Positions 26,506 through 35,325 of a DNA stretch of 64,000 nucleotides are shown here, in pieces. The position numbers and the translations under genes are program-made. The notes below the pieces were generated by a model. The model did not search any database. It was given only the letters and a program-made list of their open reading frames with translations, and was not told the origin of the DNA. Each line of letters begins with the position of its first letter. Positions within the stretch are counted from its first letter, which is position 1. This stretch comes from Berkiella sp963829835 (GTDB taxonomy: Bacteria; Pseudomonadota; Gammaproteobacteria; Berkiellales; Berkiellaceae), in NCBI GenBank assembly GCA_963829835.1, contig CAWHKC010000004.1, forward strand, positions 1,178,001 through 1,242,000, in the 5' to 3' direction.

Positions 26506-28353
26506 ATGATTGAAGCCCCCTATGGCACATGGGATTCTCCCATCACTGCAGAAAAAGCCTCCTCAGCCATTGTTGCCTTCCAAGATGTCGCCATTGATAA
26601 CGAGACGATTTACTGGTCTGAAATGCGGCCATTAGAAGGGGGGCGTTATCAAATCGTTAAATATGTTAATGGTCATGCTGAAGATGTGTTGCCGCAGGGG
26701 TTTAACGCGCGCACGCGCGTTCATGAATATGGGGGCGCGTCGTTTACGGTTTATAAAGGTATTTTGTATTTTAGTAATTATCAAGATCAACGTTTATACC
26801 GTTTAGAGCCAAACCACAAACCCGAACCCATTACACCTGAGGGAATGCGTTTTGCCGATATCAAAGTCACTCCAATTGGTATTATTGCGATTGCAGAGTC
26901 TCATTTGGTCAAAGATAAAGAAGCAAAAAATTTTCTAGCTTTAATTGATCCGCACACCGGCGAAGTCAAAGAGCTTGCTGGTGGTCATGACTTTTATTCT
27001 TCTCCTGCTTTAAGTAACGATTATTCAAAAATTGCCTGGATCAGTTGGGATCATCCCAATATGCCTTGGGATAATACGCAACTTTGGATCGCGGATATCA
27101 ATGCACAAGGTTTATCAAACAAAAAGCAAATTGATAAAGAATTTAAGCAACAAGCATTTTTTGAACCACTTTGGGATCCGAAAAATAATTTAGTTGTTGT
27201 CAGTGATAAAACCAATTGGTGGAATTTATATCAAGTTCATGGTGAAAAACTTGAAAGATTGTTCCCTGTAGAGAGTGAAATTGGTCAGCCATTATGGAAC
27301 TTCGGTGCCTCAACGTGGGGATTTTACCAAAATGCTATTGTATGTACTTTCTTTAAAAATGGTAAAAACCGTTTGTTTAGATTCGATGGCAAGCTCACTG
27401 AAATAGAACTGCCTTACAAAAGTTTTTCTCAATTGCGCACAAGTGGAAATACAATGGCGTTTATTGCAGGCTCTCCTGATAAACCAACTGCCATAGTGTT
27501 GTTTTCAAAAGGACAATTCATCGTTTTAAGAGAAAATTCTGATATTAAAATAAGTGCTGATTATCTCAGCGTTCCTGAACACATCACTTACAACAGCGGG
27601 GATCGTATTTCACATGCTTATTATTACGCCCCAAAAAATAAAGGGTATCGTGGAAAATCAGGCACTAAACCACCGTTGATTGTGAAAAGTCATGGTGGAC
27701 CAACAGCTAATTGTGGTTGTAATTTAAATTTTGATATTCAGTATTGGACAAGTCGAGGGTTTGCTGTCGTTGATGTTAATTATGCCGGTAGTACGGGGTA
27801 TGGTAGACAATATCGCCAAAGCTTATATCAACACTGGGGCATATATGATGTGCAAGACTGTGCAAGAGCGGCTCTTTATTTAGTTGACAAAGGATTGGTT
27901 GATAAGGACAAATTAGCCATCACCGGTGGCAGTGCTGGTGGTTTTACAACACTTGCCGCATTGGCTTTTACCGACACTTTTCATGTGGGAGCAAGTCACT
28001 ATGGGGTGAGCGAATTAGCAGCACTTGCGACAGATACGCATAAATTTGAATCACGCTATTTAGATAATTTGATTGGACCCTATCCGCAAGAGAAGGCACT
28101 TTATGATGAGCGTTCACCGGTTTATCACCTGGATAAGCTGAAATCGCCAGTGATTTTCTTTCAAGGAGATGAAGATAAAATTGTGCTTCCCAATCAAGCT
28201 GAGATGATGGTTAAAGCTTTGCAAGATAAAGGTGTTTTGACGGAGTATTGGTTATTTAAAGGCGAACAGCATGGTTTTAGGAAAGCGGAGAATCGCATAA
28301 CGGCACTTGAAAAGCAGCGTGAGTTTTTCTTGAAAGTTTTTGGGATAAAATAA
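26506..28353 (+). CDS. S9 family prolyl-oligopeptidase-type serine peptidase
   Basis: The 615-residue enzyme has an N-terminal beta-propeller (about 1-340) and a C-terminal alpha/beta-hydrolase domain with an intact triad: Ser in ITGGSAGGFTT, Asp in FQGDEDKIVLP and His in EQHGFRK. The oxyanion region VKSHGGPTANCG and the following DVNYAGSTGYGR are typical of S9C acylaminoacyl/dipeptidyl peptidases. There is no signal peptide, so it probably trims peptides in the cytosol. AGGACTAGCC precedes the ATG. Confidence 0.93.
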   Translation: MIEAPYGTWDSPITAEKASSAIVAFQDVAIDNETIYWSEMRPLEGGRYQIVKYVNGHAEDVLPQGFNARTRVHEYGGASFTVYKGILYFSNYQDQRLYRLEPNHKPEPITPEGMRFADIKVTPIGIIAIAESHLVKDKEAKNFLALIDPHTGEVKELAGGHDFYSSPALSNDYSKIAWISWDHPNMPWDNTQLWIADINAQGLSNKKQIDKEFKQQAFFEPLWDPKNNLVVVSDKTNWWNLYQVHGEKLERLFPVESEIGQPLWNFGASTWGFYQNAIVCTFFKNGKNRLFRFDGKLTEIELPYKSFSQLRTSGNTMAFIAGSPDKPTAIVLFSKGQFIVLRENSDIKISADYLSVPEHITYNSGDRISHAYYYAPKNKGYRGKSGTKPPLIVKSHGGPTANCGCNLNFDIQYWTSRGFAVVDVNYAGSTGYGRQYRQSLYQHWGIYDVQDCARAALYLVDKGLVDKDKLAITGGSAGGFTTLAALAFTDTFHVGASHYGVSELAALATDTHKFESRYLDNLIGPYPQEKALYDERSPVYHLDKLKSPVIFFQGDEDKIVLPNQAEMMVKALQDKGVLTEYWLFKGEQHGFRKAENRITALEKQREFFLKVFGIK

Positions 28354-28378
28354 ACACGCTCTACGAATAGAGCGTGTT
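28353..28378. terminator. convergent hairpin terminator
   Basis: AACACGCTCTA and TAGAGCGTGTT form an 11-bp perfect stem with a CGAA loop between the S9 peptidase gene and the convergent unknown gene. The U-run is weak, but the position and symmetry suit a bidirectional stop. Confidence 0.7.
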
Positions 28379-28384
28379 GTCAGA

Positions 28385-28978
28385 TTATGAGAATTGAAAC
28401 CGTTGACGAGCAACCTGTTTTAATTGTGCTTTAATATAATCTTCTCTTGCTTCTCCAACGATATTATTTGCCACACAATGCGCAGTATGAACGGCAATTA
28501 ATTGTTGCATTTCTCTTTTAAATTTACCAAGCGTAGTGTAAGTATCTGGTTCGCAATCATTTTGCTTATCCATCATCGTTGCTTTGGGAAAGGAATACCC
28601 GCCATCTTTGCTGGTCATTTTCCATAATGATGTCATAACGTCTCTGAATTTAGTCGGTTGCACTTTCGCTTGTTTTATCCCGGCGGTTTTAAAAGCGAGT
28701 AATCGACGATTACTTAATGAATAAATATGTGTCTCATGATCATCTGGGTCAGTCAAGGTGAACACTTGTAATGGTGGAAAGTCAAGTGCCATTTCTGGTT
28801 TTTTTTCAAGCTGAGCAGCCACGCGCTCTATTTTTTCGCCAGGTTGTCCTGGTTTAGCGCCTTGAGAAAACTTTGGTGAGACAGTTTGATGTAACCAAAG
28901 AATGGGAGTTGGATCTTGCACTTGGATAGTGCGTCTCGGCTGTTGCTGTGGCTGTGGCTGTGGCCCAAAATTTTGCAT
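28385..28978 (-). CDS. protein of unknown function, paralogue of the next gene
   Basis: I do not recognise this 197-residue soluble protein. It is a diverged paralogue of the gene at 29180-29722: both have the LHQTVSP/IHQTISP motif near residue 35, the FPPLQVFTLTDP type strand, YSLSNRRLLAFKTAG (here) against YFSLNNRKLYLAKK, and WKMTS followed by a Phe-Pro phrase. The NRRLLAxKxAG phrase recalls ParB-like folds, but the rest does not support a firm link. A Gln/Pro-rich N terminus precedes it. The neighbouring LRR gene suggests an accessory, possibly effector, function. Confidence 0.6.
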   Translation of the reverse strand: MQNFGPQPQPQQQPRRTIQVQDPTPILWLHQTVSPKFSQGAKPGQPGEKIERVAAQLEKKPEMALDFPPLQVFTLTDPDDHETHIYSLSNRRLLAFKTAGIKQAKVQPTKFRDVMTSLWKMTSKDGGYSFPKATMMDKQNDCEPDTYTTLGKFKREMQQLIAVHTAHCVANNIVGEAREDYIKAQLKQVARQRFQFS

Positions 28979-29179
28979 GATATTTCCCTCAAAGAGACAA
29001 AGCTAAAAATAGTTATAAAAATAATTTAGCACATGGGAAATGATGATTTAATCGAAACAAGATGAGGGCAATAAAAGTGCCGATAAACGGCGAAATAAAT
29101 TCAGTTTAATTATGTTAGTAAATTTTAGTATTTTTTGGCTGCTAGATGAGCGGTCATCCAATGCAGACAAATGGAAAGG

Positions 29180-29722
29180 TTAAGGATGGCATTTTAAATG
29201 GAAGGTTTCTTGTGCTTCTCTAAAAATTCGCTGAGCAACTGTCTGGTCATCATCTTTTTTCATATTCAAAGGATAGACTTGATTTCGAATACTCAAAAAT
29301 TCCCTAAATTGAAGCAATAAACCCGTGGGTTTACATTCTTTATTACCTTCTTGAGTGGGGTTCGGAAAAGCTAAACCATCACTCATGCTCGTCATTTTCC
29401 AGGTTGATTCTAGGATTTGGGCAAAAGTGGCTTTAACGGTTTTGATTCCAACAGAATGGGATTTTTTTGCCAAATAGAGTTTCCGATTGTTTAAAGAAAA
29501 ATAGGCTTTCTCATTCGTCAGTGGGTCGCGAATGCTAAAAATTTCAATGGGAGGAAATGCCAGCATACTTTGAACGCCATTCTCAATTTCACGTGCAATC
29601 GCATCCAAATGTGGAGTACGAATTTCTCCTGGCTTTGGTTTGGAAAGTGTAGGCGATATCGTTTGATGTATAAAACGTATTTGGTGGGGATCTTTAATTT
29701 TAATTGGTGGGTTACCTATCAT
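29180..29722 (-). CDS. protein of unknown function, paralogue of the previous gene
   Basis: This 180-residue paralogue has the same order of motifs as its neighbour (IHQTISP, FPPIEIFSIRDP, YFSLNNRKL, WKMTS, AFPNPT), so a local duplication is likely. Its start codon overlaps the LRR gene stop by four bases (ATGA), so the two are translated from one message. No TM segment or signal peptide is seen. The 201-base spacer to the other copy holds no gene I can see. Confidence 0.6.
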   Translation of the reverse strand: MIGNPPIKIKDPHQIRFIHQTISPTLSKPKPGEIRTPHLDAIAREIENGVQSMLAFPPIEIFSIRDPLTNEKAYFSLNNRKLYLAKKSHSVGIKTVKATFAQILESTWKMTSMSDGLAFPNPTQEGNKECKPTGLLLQFREFLSIRNQVYPLNMKKDDDQTVAQRIFREAQETFHLKCHP

Positions 29723-30897
29723 TTATACTTTGTTCCCGTTTGTCTGGTTTTTCTATCTGTAAGACAAGCTTCTGCAAAGGACGCGTCAAAAACTCTTTCG
29801 GTGATAGTACTTAATTTCGCAGTTGTTAGGGTTCCTTTTCTAAGTGCGTCTTGTGTCGTTCTAAAAAGAAGTGTTGAAGAGGGTTTTAGTTCGGTATCGA
29901 GAATCAGTTGCTGTTGCTTGGTCGTTAATGAGGCATCTTTATCATAGGTCACTGACCAGCGCGTATTACAAGGAATGCTTTGGTTACGATCACACAAGGT
30001 TTGAATGCTACCTTCTGGGGTATCGGGGCCAAAATATTCGTTTAAAGTGACATTTTGATTGATGTCACTTGCAAATTGGGAAGCAAATGGAGCATCTAGT
30101 GGATTGCCTTCAATATTTAAAGACTTTAAGGAACTATTTAACCCTAAAGCAACGCCAATCAGAGAGGCTTTAGCAGGGTCTAATTCGCATGCGACTAATT
30201 GCAATTCTTGCAAGCATTTATTGGTTACTAACATTTGTGCTATAGCGGCGCAGGCCGTTGTTACTTCATTGCTAGATAAATTGAGATGGGAAAGAAATGG
30301 GTTATTTTTTAGGCCAAGAGATAGACTTTCTATTCCTTCAGGCTTAATTTGGCAACCCGATAAATCTAAAGCGGTGAGGGGGTAATTCATTAGGAGCAAA
30401 TTGGAAATAGCATTTGCACCTTGAACACCAACATTATTATCGCTTAGACTCAGGGCTTGTAAGTGTAATGTTCTCTTCGTTAGTGTATGACATAGGAATT
30501 CTATCCCATCTGGCGTAATTTGGTTACTATCGAGTCTTATCTCTTTTACTCTGGGATCTAATATCAACTTTTCGATAGCACGTAATCCTGCATCCCCTAA
30601 ATTATTCATGCTTAAATCAAGAATAATTTCATCTTCTAATGATGCATTAGTGACTGCATCAATAATTTTATGGACATCCTGCACTCCTAATCCCTGTCCG
30701 TAAAAATTATGTTCAACTAATGAGGGAGATGATCTTTGCATTGTCGTATCCTTGCTTTGGACAGTATTGTTCAGAGTTATGGCTTCGAGATTCGATGTTA
30801 ATTCTGCTACTGTTGCGCCTTTGATCATAGAGAATACCTCATTTAAATTGCGCAGCAATATTGAGTGTATATCATCTTCTTCAGCGCATTGGTTCAA
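29719..30897 (-). CDS. leucine-rich repeat protein (RNI-type)
   Basis: The 392-residue protein has a run of about seven LRRs of the ribonuclease-inhibitor/NLR kind from about residue 85 to 270, with repeating LxxLxLSxNxxxxxGxxAIxxxL phrases such as EIILDLSMNNLGDAGLRAIE, LQALSLSDNNVGVQGANAIS and FLSHLNLSSNEVTTACAAIA. Such repeats are protein-binding scaffolds common in eukaryotes and in effectors of intracellular bacteria. There is no signal peptide. It leads a two-gene unit with the unknown protein after it. Effector status is inferred. Confidence 0.8.
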   Translation of the reverse strand: MNQCAEEDDIHSILLRNLNEVFSMIKGATVAELTSNLEAITLNNTVQSKDTTMQRSSPSLVEHNFYGQGLGVQDVHKIIDAVTNASLEDEIILDLSMNNLGDAGLRAIEKLILDPRVKEIRLDSNQITPDGIEFLCHTLTKRTLHLQALSLSDNNVGVQGANAISNLLLMNYPLTALDLSGCQIKPEGIESLSLGLKNNPFLSHLNLSSNEVTTACAAIAQMLVTNKCLQELQLVACELDPAKASLIGVALGLNSSLKSLNIEGNPLDAPFASQFASDINQNVTLNEYFGPDTPEGSIQTLCDRNQSIPCNTRWSVTYDKDASLTTKQQQLILDTELKPSSTLLFRTTQDALRKGTLTTAKLSTITERVFDASFAEACLTDRKTRQTGTKYK

Positions 30898-31028
30898 ATA
30901 TTTGCAAGCATTCTAACATGGCAATTTAGAGTAAATCTAGAATGGTGTAGTAAAAGTAGATAGGTGGCTTAAAGATTTTATTAGAATTGCAATCATCCAG
31001 AGATATACACCATTTTTAGCTGCTGGCG

Positions 31029-31451
31029 CTAGGATTCATCATCGGATTGGCGCTTTAGATTGCGCATTTTGCGTCTTGCGTCGTTATCTGGACGTTTTGG
31101 AGCAACGGGGGCAGTGGTTCTTAACCATTTTTGATCTTGCCGCACTTGGGCATTTTTTTCTCTTTGTACAATGCTTTCAGGAGTTTCGACATAGCATGTT
31201 TGTGCAAGTGCTGCGCTCTGTCGTTTTGCTTGTAGTGCTTTCACGACTACCATTTTTTGTTCATCACCAAAGGGTACGGTTAAAATTACGCCTATACTAA
31301 GTTCGCGGCTTGGATTCGCTTTTTGTCCATTGAATAGGACTTTGCCTTGTTTAATGGCTTTGATAGCAAGTTCTCTGGTTTTAAAAAAACGTGTAGCCCA
31401 TAACCATTTATCCAATCGTACTTTTTCTATATCCATGCCATCTTTTTTCAT
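31029..31451 (-). CDS. hslR: heat shock protein 15 (S4-domain ribosome rescue factor)
   Basis: The 140-residue RNA-binding protein has an S4 domain at residues 10-70 with VRLDKWLWATRFFKTRELA and GKVLFNGQKANPSREL, the Hsp15 signature, then a basic tail. Hsp15 binds dissociated 50S subunits carrying peptidyl-tRNA and helps recycle them. An in-frame ATG at 31436 is an alternative start and is closer to the usual N terminus. It is divergent from cysQ. Confidence 0.93.
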   Translation of the reverse strand: MKKDGMDIEKVRLDKWLWATRFFKTRELAIKAIKQGKVLFNGQKANPSRELSIGVILTVPFGDEQKMVVVKALQAKRQSAALAQTCYVETPESIVQREKNAQVRQDQKWLRTTAPVAPKRPDNDARRKMRNLKRQSDDES

Positions 31452-31550
31452 AGGGTAAAATTTATTAAGTAACCTAACGGTGGAGTAATTCTTGTTGAAA
31501 GCCTACAATTCGCTTTACTAAGATTATCATAGCCAAAACCAGGGATCCTT

Positions 31551-32381
31551 ATGACTAAACAGTTATCTGATTGGGCAGAATATGCCTATACCCTTGCAGT
31601 GAAAGCAGGTGAGAAAATTATGGAATTCTATACCCAGCAGGTATTCACACTGGAGTATAAAGCAGATAACTCTCCGCTGACCTCAGCAGATAAAGCAGCA
31701 CATGAGATTATTTATCAAGGATTAAAACAGTTTGATTTAGACGAGCAAGGGCCGGCGCCAATTTTATCTGAAGAGGGCAAGGATATTCCCTATCAGATGC
31801 GTCAAACATGGAAACGTTATTGGTGTGTTGATCCGCTTGATGGAACTCGTGAATTTTTAGCACGCAATGATGAATTTTCAATTAATATTGCTTTAATAGC
31901 TCACCATCAGCCTATTATTGGGATCATTTATGTGCCAACCCAAAAATTGGGATATCTTGCTTGGCGCGGAGGTGGCGCTTATCTGTGTGACGAATCCGTT
32001 CGCCATCGGATCCTAACCCAGACGCCACACTCAAAACCATTGCGACTTATTGTTAGTCGTCATTGTAGTTTATCGACATTACAACCTTGGCTCTCCATGT
32101 TGAGCGAGACAACGGTGGAATATCAAGGAAGCGCGAGTAAATTTGGACGTCTTGCTAGTGGTGAGGTAGATCTGATGCTTCGTTTGAGTCCAACCAGCGA
32201 ATGGGATAATGCGGCGGGGCATTGTTTGCTTGAGGAGGCTGGGGGGGCAATCTTTACTTTGGAAGGATTGCCTTTGGAATATAATCGCAGTGGTAGCTTA
32301 GTGCAGGGAAACTTCCTTGCCGTTGGTGACAAGTCTTTTAATTGGCCACAGCTGTTATATCTACATAGAAAAAGTGTTTGA
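31551..32381 (+). CDS. cysQ: 3'(2'),5'-bisphosphate nucleotidase CysQ
   Basis: The 276-residue enzyme of the inositol monophosphatase superfamily removes the 3'-phosphate from PAP, a by-product of sulfate assimilation. The lithium-sensitive metal site is intact: ILSEEG, the DPLDGT motif in WCVDPLDGTREF, and the C-terminal EWDNAAGHCLLEEAGG. The start has AGGGATCC before the ATG at 31551. Length is normal. Confidence 0.95.
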   Translation: MTKQLSDWAEYAYTLAVKAGEKIMEFYTQQVFTLEYKADNSPLTSADKAAHEIIYQGLKQFDLDEQGPAPILSEEGKDIPYQMRQTWKRYWCVDPLDGTREFLARNDEFSINIALIAHHQPIIGIIYVPTQKLGYLAWRGGGAYLCDESVRHRILTQTPHSKPLRLIVSRHCSLSTLQPWLSMLSETTVEYQGSASKFGRLASGEVDLMLRLSPTSEWDNAAGHCLLEEAGGAIFTLEGLPLEYNRSGSLVQGNFLAVGDKSFNWPQLLYLHRKSV

Positions 32382-32823
32382 GATCCCTGTAAAAATGCGC
32401 GCATCCTTATTATGAAGGGATGTTTTGCTCGTTTTTCTGTAGGAAATACGCCATTATTTTTGCCATCTTTTGCACCGTTATAAGCTGCGCGACTTGTGGA
32501 TAACTTTGTGGATGAATTGTTGTTAAATGATATTTCTTAGGAGCTACGATTTTTCTTCAAGTTGGTCAAGCAGGTTATTTAAGAAAAAAAGTGATAAAAA
32601 TCATACAGTTAAAAAAGTCAATAGTTTCTTGGCCTGAAAATAGTCAAAAAATAAAATTTGGATTTTTAACTAAAGTCCCTGTGCACAACTTCCCTCGACT
32701 TGTTCGCGGCATCCACAAACTTTTCGTGATGACCTGGAGGCCGTGGACCCTACTACGCCTCAGAGGCTTCGAAGGGCAGGCAAGCCACGGCACGTAGAAG
32801 TAACTAAGTGTAAATTTTGTAGA
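32382..32823. other. 442-base spacer with DnaA-box-like sites, an AT-rich stretch and a repeat
   Basis: No gene is credible here. TGTGGATAA (32495-32503, the exact complement of the DnaA box TTATCCACA) and TGTGGATGA (32507-32515, one mismatch) lie 12 bases apart, followed by an AT-rich stretch at about 32575-32670. A further related sequence, GTGCACAAC, is near 32681. From about 32694 to 32806 there is a copy of an intergenic repeat (see 49040-49116). Function as an origin or DnaA-titration site is only a possibility. Confidence 0.5.
32694..32806. repeat. degenerate copy of an intergenic inverted repeat
   Basis: The phrases CGACTTGTTCGCGGCATCCA on the left and AAGCCACGGCACGTAGAAGT on the right are shared, with a few changes, with the element at 49040-49116, but the middle is different and longer. 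The two are members of one dispersed family. Confidence 0.6.
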
Positions 32824-33669
32824 TTAAAAAATATGAATGTATAACTGCAATACGATTTCGATGGCAATTAAAATGAGAATGTAAAGTTCTAAGCGGTGAC
32901 TATGATGTTGTTGAAGAACTTCTAATGAAATTTGCGCAGTGCTAGAAATTAAGCCAATTTTGCGTTCAAGGCTACTTTGACGTTCATAGATTTCTAAATC
33001 TTCTACTAATTGTGCGTGTAATGGTTCGAGTTCGCTATGCTCCCAGAGTAATGATGGTTTTTCGGTAACTTCAATTTTACCGACCATTTCTTGCACCATT
33101 AATATGCTAGATCCAATATGCCTTAAGAGATCATTTGCACGATATCCCAGTTTGCCACGATCTTTTAAGCTTTTGGCAATGGGTTCAATTTTGTCAAACA
33201 AACTGCCTATACGGTTTTCATGATATTCCAATATCACACTCTTGGAGAGTGCATTACCGATAATTTCTAAATGCTCTTTAGTGACCTTTTTGATAGAAAC
33301 TTTATTATGAATAATCCCTTCTGGCTGATCAGGCTTGATCATGACAGTAAATTGTTCAGTTTCAGGTGTCGAAAAGAGTTGAGTCACAAATTTTTGGCAG
33401 CGAGTAATTAATTCAACAGTCGCTGAGGTAGTGGCATTAAAGAACACAATGGCCCCATAAGGGTAAATAATGGCCAAACTTTTATCAGAAAGTTGAATCA
33501 TCACTGTTTCTTTACGTGGTGATGCCCGATTCATTAGTGCTTTTAAATTGATGTCATTACCAATAAGAACAGCATTTACTTCGCAAGAAGCTTGATTCGT
33601 CAAGCTCTGAGCAAGATCGTCAGGGATCACATTGAGATAATGTAGAGGTGGTATATCTTCAGACAACAT
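32824..33669 (-). CDS. RMD1/YagE (DUF155) family membrane protein
   Basis: The 281-residue protein has the DUF155 pattern: a strand-rich N-terminal part with YPYGAIVFFNAT near residue 85, the central helix LEYHENRIGSLFDKIEPIAKSL, and one C-terminal TM helix (LYILILIAIEIVLQLYI). Yeast and human relatives (Rmd1, RMND1) act in mitochondrial translation; the bacterial members are not well understood. The C-terminal anchor suggests a mostly cytosolic protein held at the inner membrane. Confidence 0.85.
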   Translation of the reverse strand: MLSEDIPPLHYLNVIPDDLAQSLTNQASCEVNAVLIGNDINLKALMNRASPRKETVMIQLSDKSLAIIYPYGAIVFFNATTSATVELITRCQKFVTQLFSTPETEQFTVMIKPDQPEGIIHNKVSIKKVTKEHLEIIGNALSKSVILEYHENRIGSLFDKIEPIAKSLKDRGKLGYRANDLLRHIGSSILMVQEMVGKIEVTEKPSLLWEHSELEPLHAQLVEDLEIYERQSSLERKIGLISSTAQISLEVLQQHHSHRLELYILILIAIEIVLQLYIHIF

Positions 33670-33917
33670 ATATATTAAGTAGTTAATTGAACGATGACCA
33701 TTCTATCCTGCTCACCTAATCTAAGGCAAACAGAACCCTTCGAAGAGCCGAATTTGTTCTCAAAAAACCTCAGATTGCTGAGATCGTGGACCAAAGGTAG
33801 CAAATTTCCGACGAACGGTAGCAAAATATAGTTAAACGGCTGACATAGTTATTGCGCTAAATGGCGAAAGGCGGTACATTGACAACAAGTAAGACACATA
33901 ACCAAACAGGTGAAGAA

Positions 33918-34187
33918 ATGAGACAATTAAACAATCAAGAAGTGAATCAAGTTTCAGGCGGCAGTTCATATGGCCCAACATTAAAACAGGTTGTTAGCTC
34001 AGCAGTAGAAAGCGCCATACCTTATGCCGTTGGTAGTGCTATTGGTTTAACATTGCGAAATACCATTGGATGGAGCGATTATTCTACGAATGAAATCGCA
34101 GGTTATGCAGCACTTGGCGGTTTAACATATATCGGTGGGTTTGTTGCAGCTTATGCTTATTGTGATCCAGATGTATTGTCTCGATAA
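33918..34187 (+). CDS. class II microcin-like peptide with double-glycine leader
   Basis: The ATG at 33918 has AGGTGA at the right distance and gives an 89-residue precursor. The leader MRQLNNQEVNQVSGG matches the colicin V leader pattern (MRTLTLNELDSVSGG) and should be cut after Gly15 by a C39-peptidase ABC exporter. The mature part, 74 residues, is Gly/Ala/Ser-rich with a hydrophobic stretch (SAVESAIPYAVGSAIGLTL and YAALGGLTYIGGFVAAYAY). No exporter or obvious immunity gene is next to it. The longer frame from 33861 has no supporting site. Bactericidal activity is inferred from the leader only. Confidence 0.75.
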   Translation: MRQLNNQEVNQVSGGSSYGPTLKQVVSSAVESAIPYAVGSAIGLTLRNTIGWSDYSTNEIAGYAALGGLTYIGGFVAAYAYCDPDVLSR

Positions 34188-34200
34188 AATGTAATCTTAA

Positions 34201-34290
34201 GTGCTTTTACCTTAACCTCTCGGGTGAAAGCACAACCTTTTCGACACCAAATGCCGCTTTTTCCTTATCCTCTCGGGAAAAAGTGGCATT
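34201..34290. repeat. two tandem hairpins with nearly identical loops
   Basis: Hairpin 1 (34201-34233) pairs GTGCTTT with AAAGCAC; hairpin 2 (34250-34290) pairs AATGCC and CTTTTTCC with GGAAAAAG and GGCATT. Both loops read CCTTAACCTCTCGGG or CCTTATCCTCTCGGG, so they are copies of one element. They follow the microcin-like gene and could end its transcript; a T-rich stretch follows the second. Confidence 0.65.
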
Positions 34291-34363
34291 TCTTTATTCC
34301 CCAAAGTCCTTAACTATACTTAATATATTGTCCGCTTTGAATGTTCCAATACGGGGAATTACA

Positions 34364-35272
34364 ATGAAAATCGCTGACTCAATTGTTATCGCAAGTATGG
34401 CGACTTTTTCAGCCTCTCTTGTGTTGGCGGCGCCCGAGAAGCAACTCTCTGATGAGATAAAAGCAGAGCAAAAAGCGATTGAGGAAAAACAACAAGCGTT
34501 AAAGCAAGTGCATGCTCAATCAAAAGAAGCTAATGACAAAGAAAGTATAGTGATATGGGGAGAGCTTGATCCTGTCTTGGAAGCTAAATCGCGTTGTTTT
34601 AAAGAAAATGAAGAAATTGAGATTCGAATTTGCATACATGATTCAGTTAAAAAATTAGCCGATGCGGGGAATTTTGTCGCGCAAGATATGATGGGAAAGA
34701 TATATCAATCCTCAGCTGATAATAATGAAATGGCGATCAGATGGTATAACGTCGCCTTAAAAAATCCTAAAACACCGATAAAATATAAAGAATGGTTATT
34801 AAATGACATTGAAAAAGTTGAGGCACAGCTAAAAGAAAGTGATAAAAACAATAAGAATGCTGAAAAACCACTCTCTGAAGGAATGAAGAAAGATATGGCT
34901 GAAATTGCTACTGAGCAAGAATTTATCGCTAAACAAAAAAGAAAGGCTGAACTACTAGAAGATAAAGAAGCTGTTATGATGTTGGATGAACTCGATAAGG
35001 TTTTCAGTGCACAAAAGCCCTGCTTTGAGAAAAAGGAAGAGCATGACATTAATGTTTGCATGAACAAGCAATTAAAAGAAATGGCGCAAAAAGGAAATTT
35101 CTTTGCTCAGCATCAGTTAGGGAATATATATGAAAATAGCTTCAATAACAAAGCCATGGCGATTAAGTGGTATAACACAGCATTAGATAATCCTAAGACG
35201 CCCAAGAGTTACAAAGGGCAAATTGAGAGTGATTTAAAGCGGGTTAAATCTAAGACAATTCTGACTAGATAA
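34364..35272 (+). CDS. exported protein with an internal duplication (Sel1-like helical repeats)
   Basis: The product of 302 residues has a signal peptide (about residues 1-23, ending LVLAAPE) and a coiled-coil linker. Two copies of a roughly 90-residue unit follow. Each has a Cys-X(n)-Cys pair (CFKENEEIEIRIC and CFEKKEEHDINVC), then a helical phrase GNF.AQ..-G-IY, AI.WYN-AL-NPKTP. The helical part resembles Sel1/TPR repeats (A...LG..Y....A..WY..A). The protein is likely periplasmic, with paired Cys forming disulfides. The start at 34364 is supported by GGGG before the ATG and by the signal peptide. Confidence 0.75.
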   Translation: MKIADSIVIASMATFSASLVLAAPEKQLSDEIKAEQKAIEEKQQALKQVHAQSKEANDKESIVIWGELDPVLEAKSRCFKENEEIEIRICIHDSVKKLADAGNFVAQDMMGKIYQSSADNNEMAIRWYNVALKNPKTPIKYKEWLLNDIEKVEAQLKESDKNNKNAEKPLSEGMKKDMAEIATEQEFIAKQKRKAELLEDKEAVMMLDELDKVFSAQKPCFEKKEEHDINVCMNKQLKEMAQKGNFFAQHQLGNIYENSFNNKAMAIKWYNTALDNPKTPKSYKGQIESDLKRVKSKTILTR

Positions 35273-35325
35273 TTCTTCTTGGCAATGTTAGGGTATAAAT
35301 ATTAAATCTAAAGGGAGTTGGCTTA

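Noticed and set aside
32591..32797. Frame of 68 codons in the cysQ-DUF155 spacer
   Set aside because: Its second half is a translation of the intergenic repeat, and there is no ribosome site.
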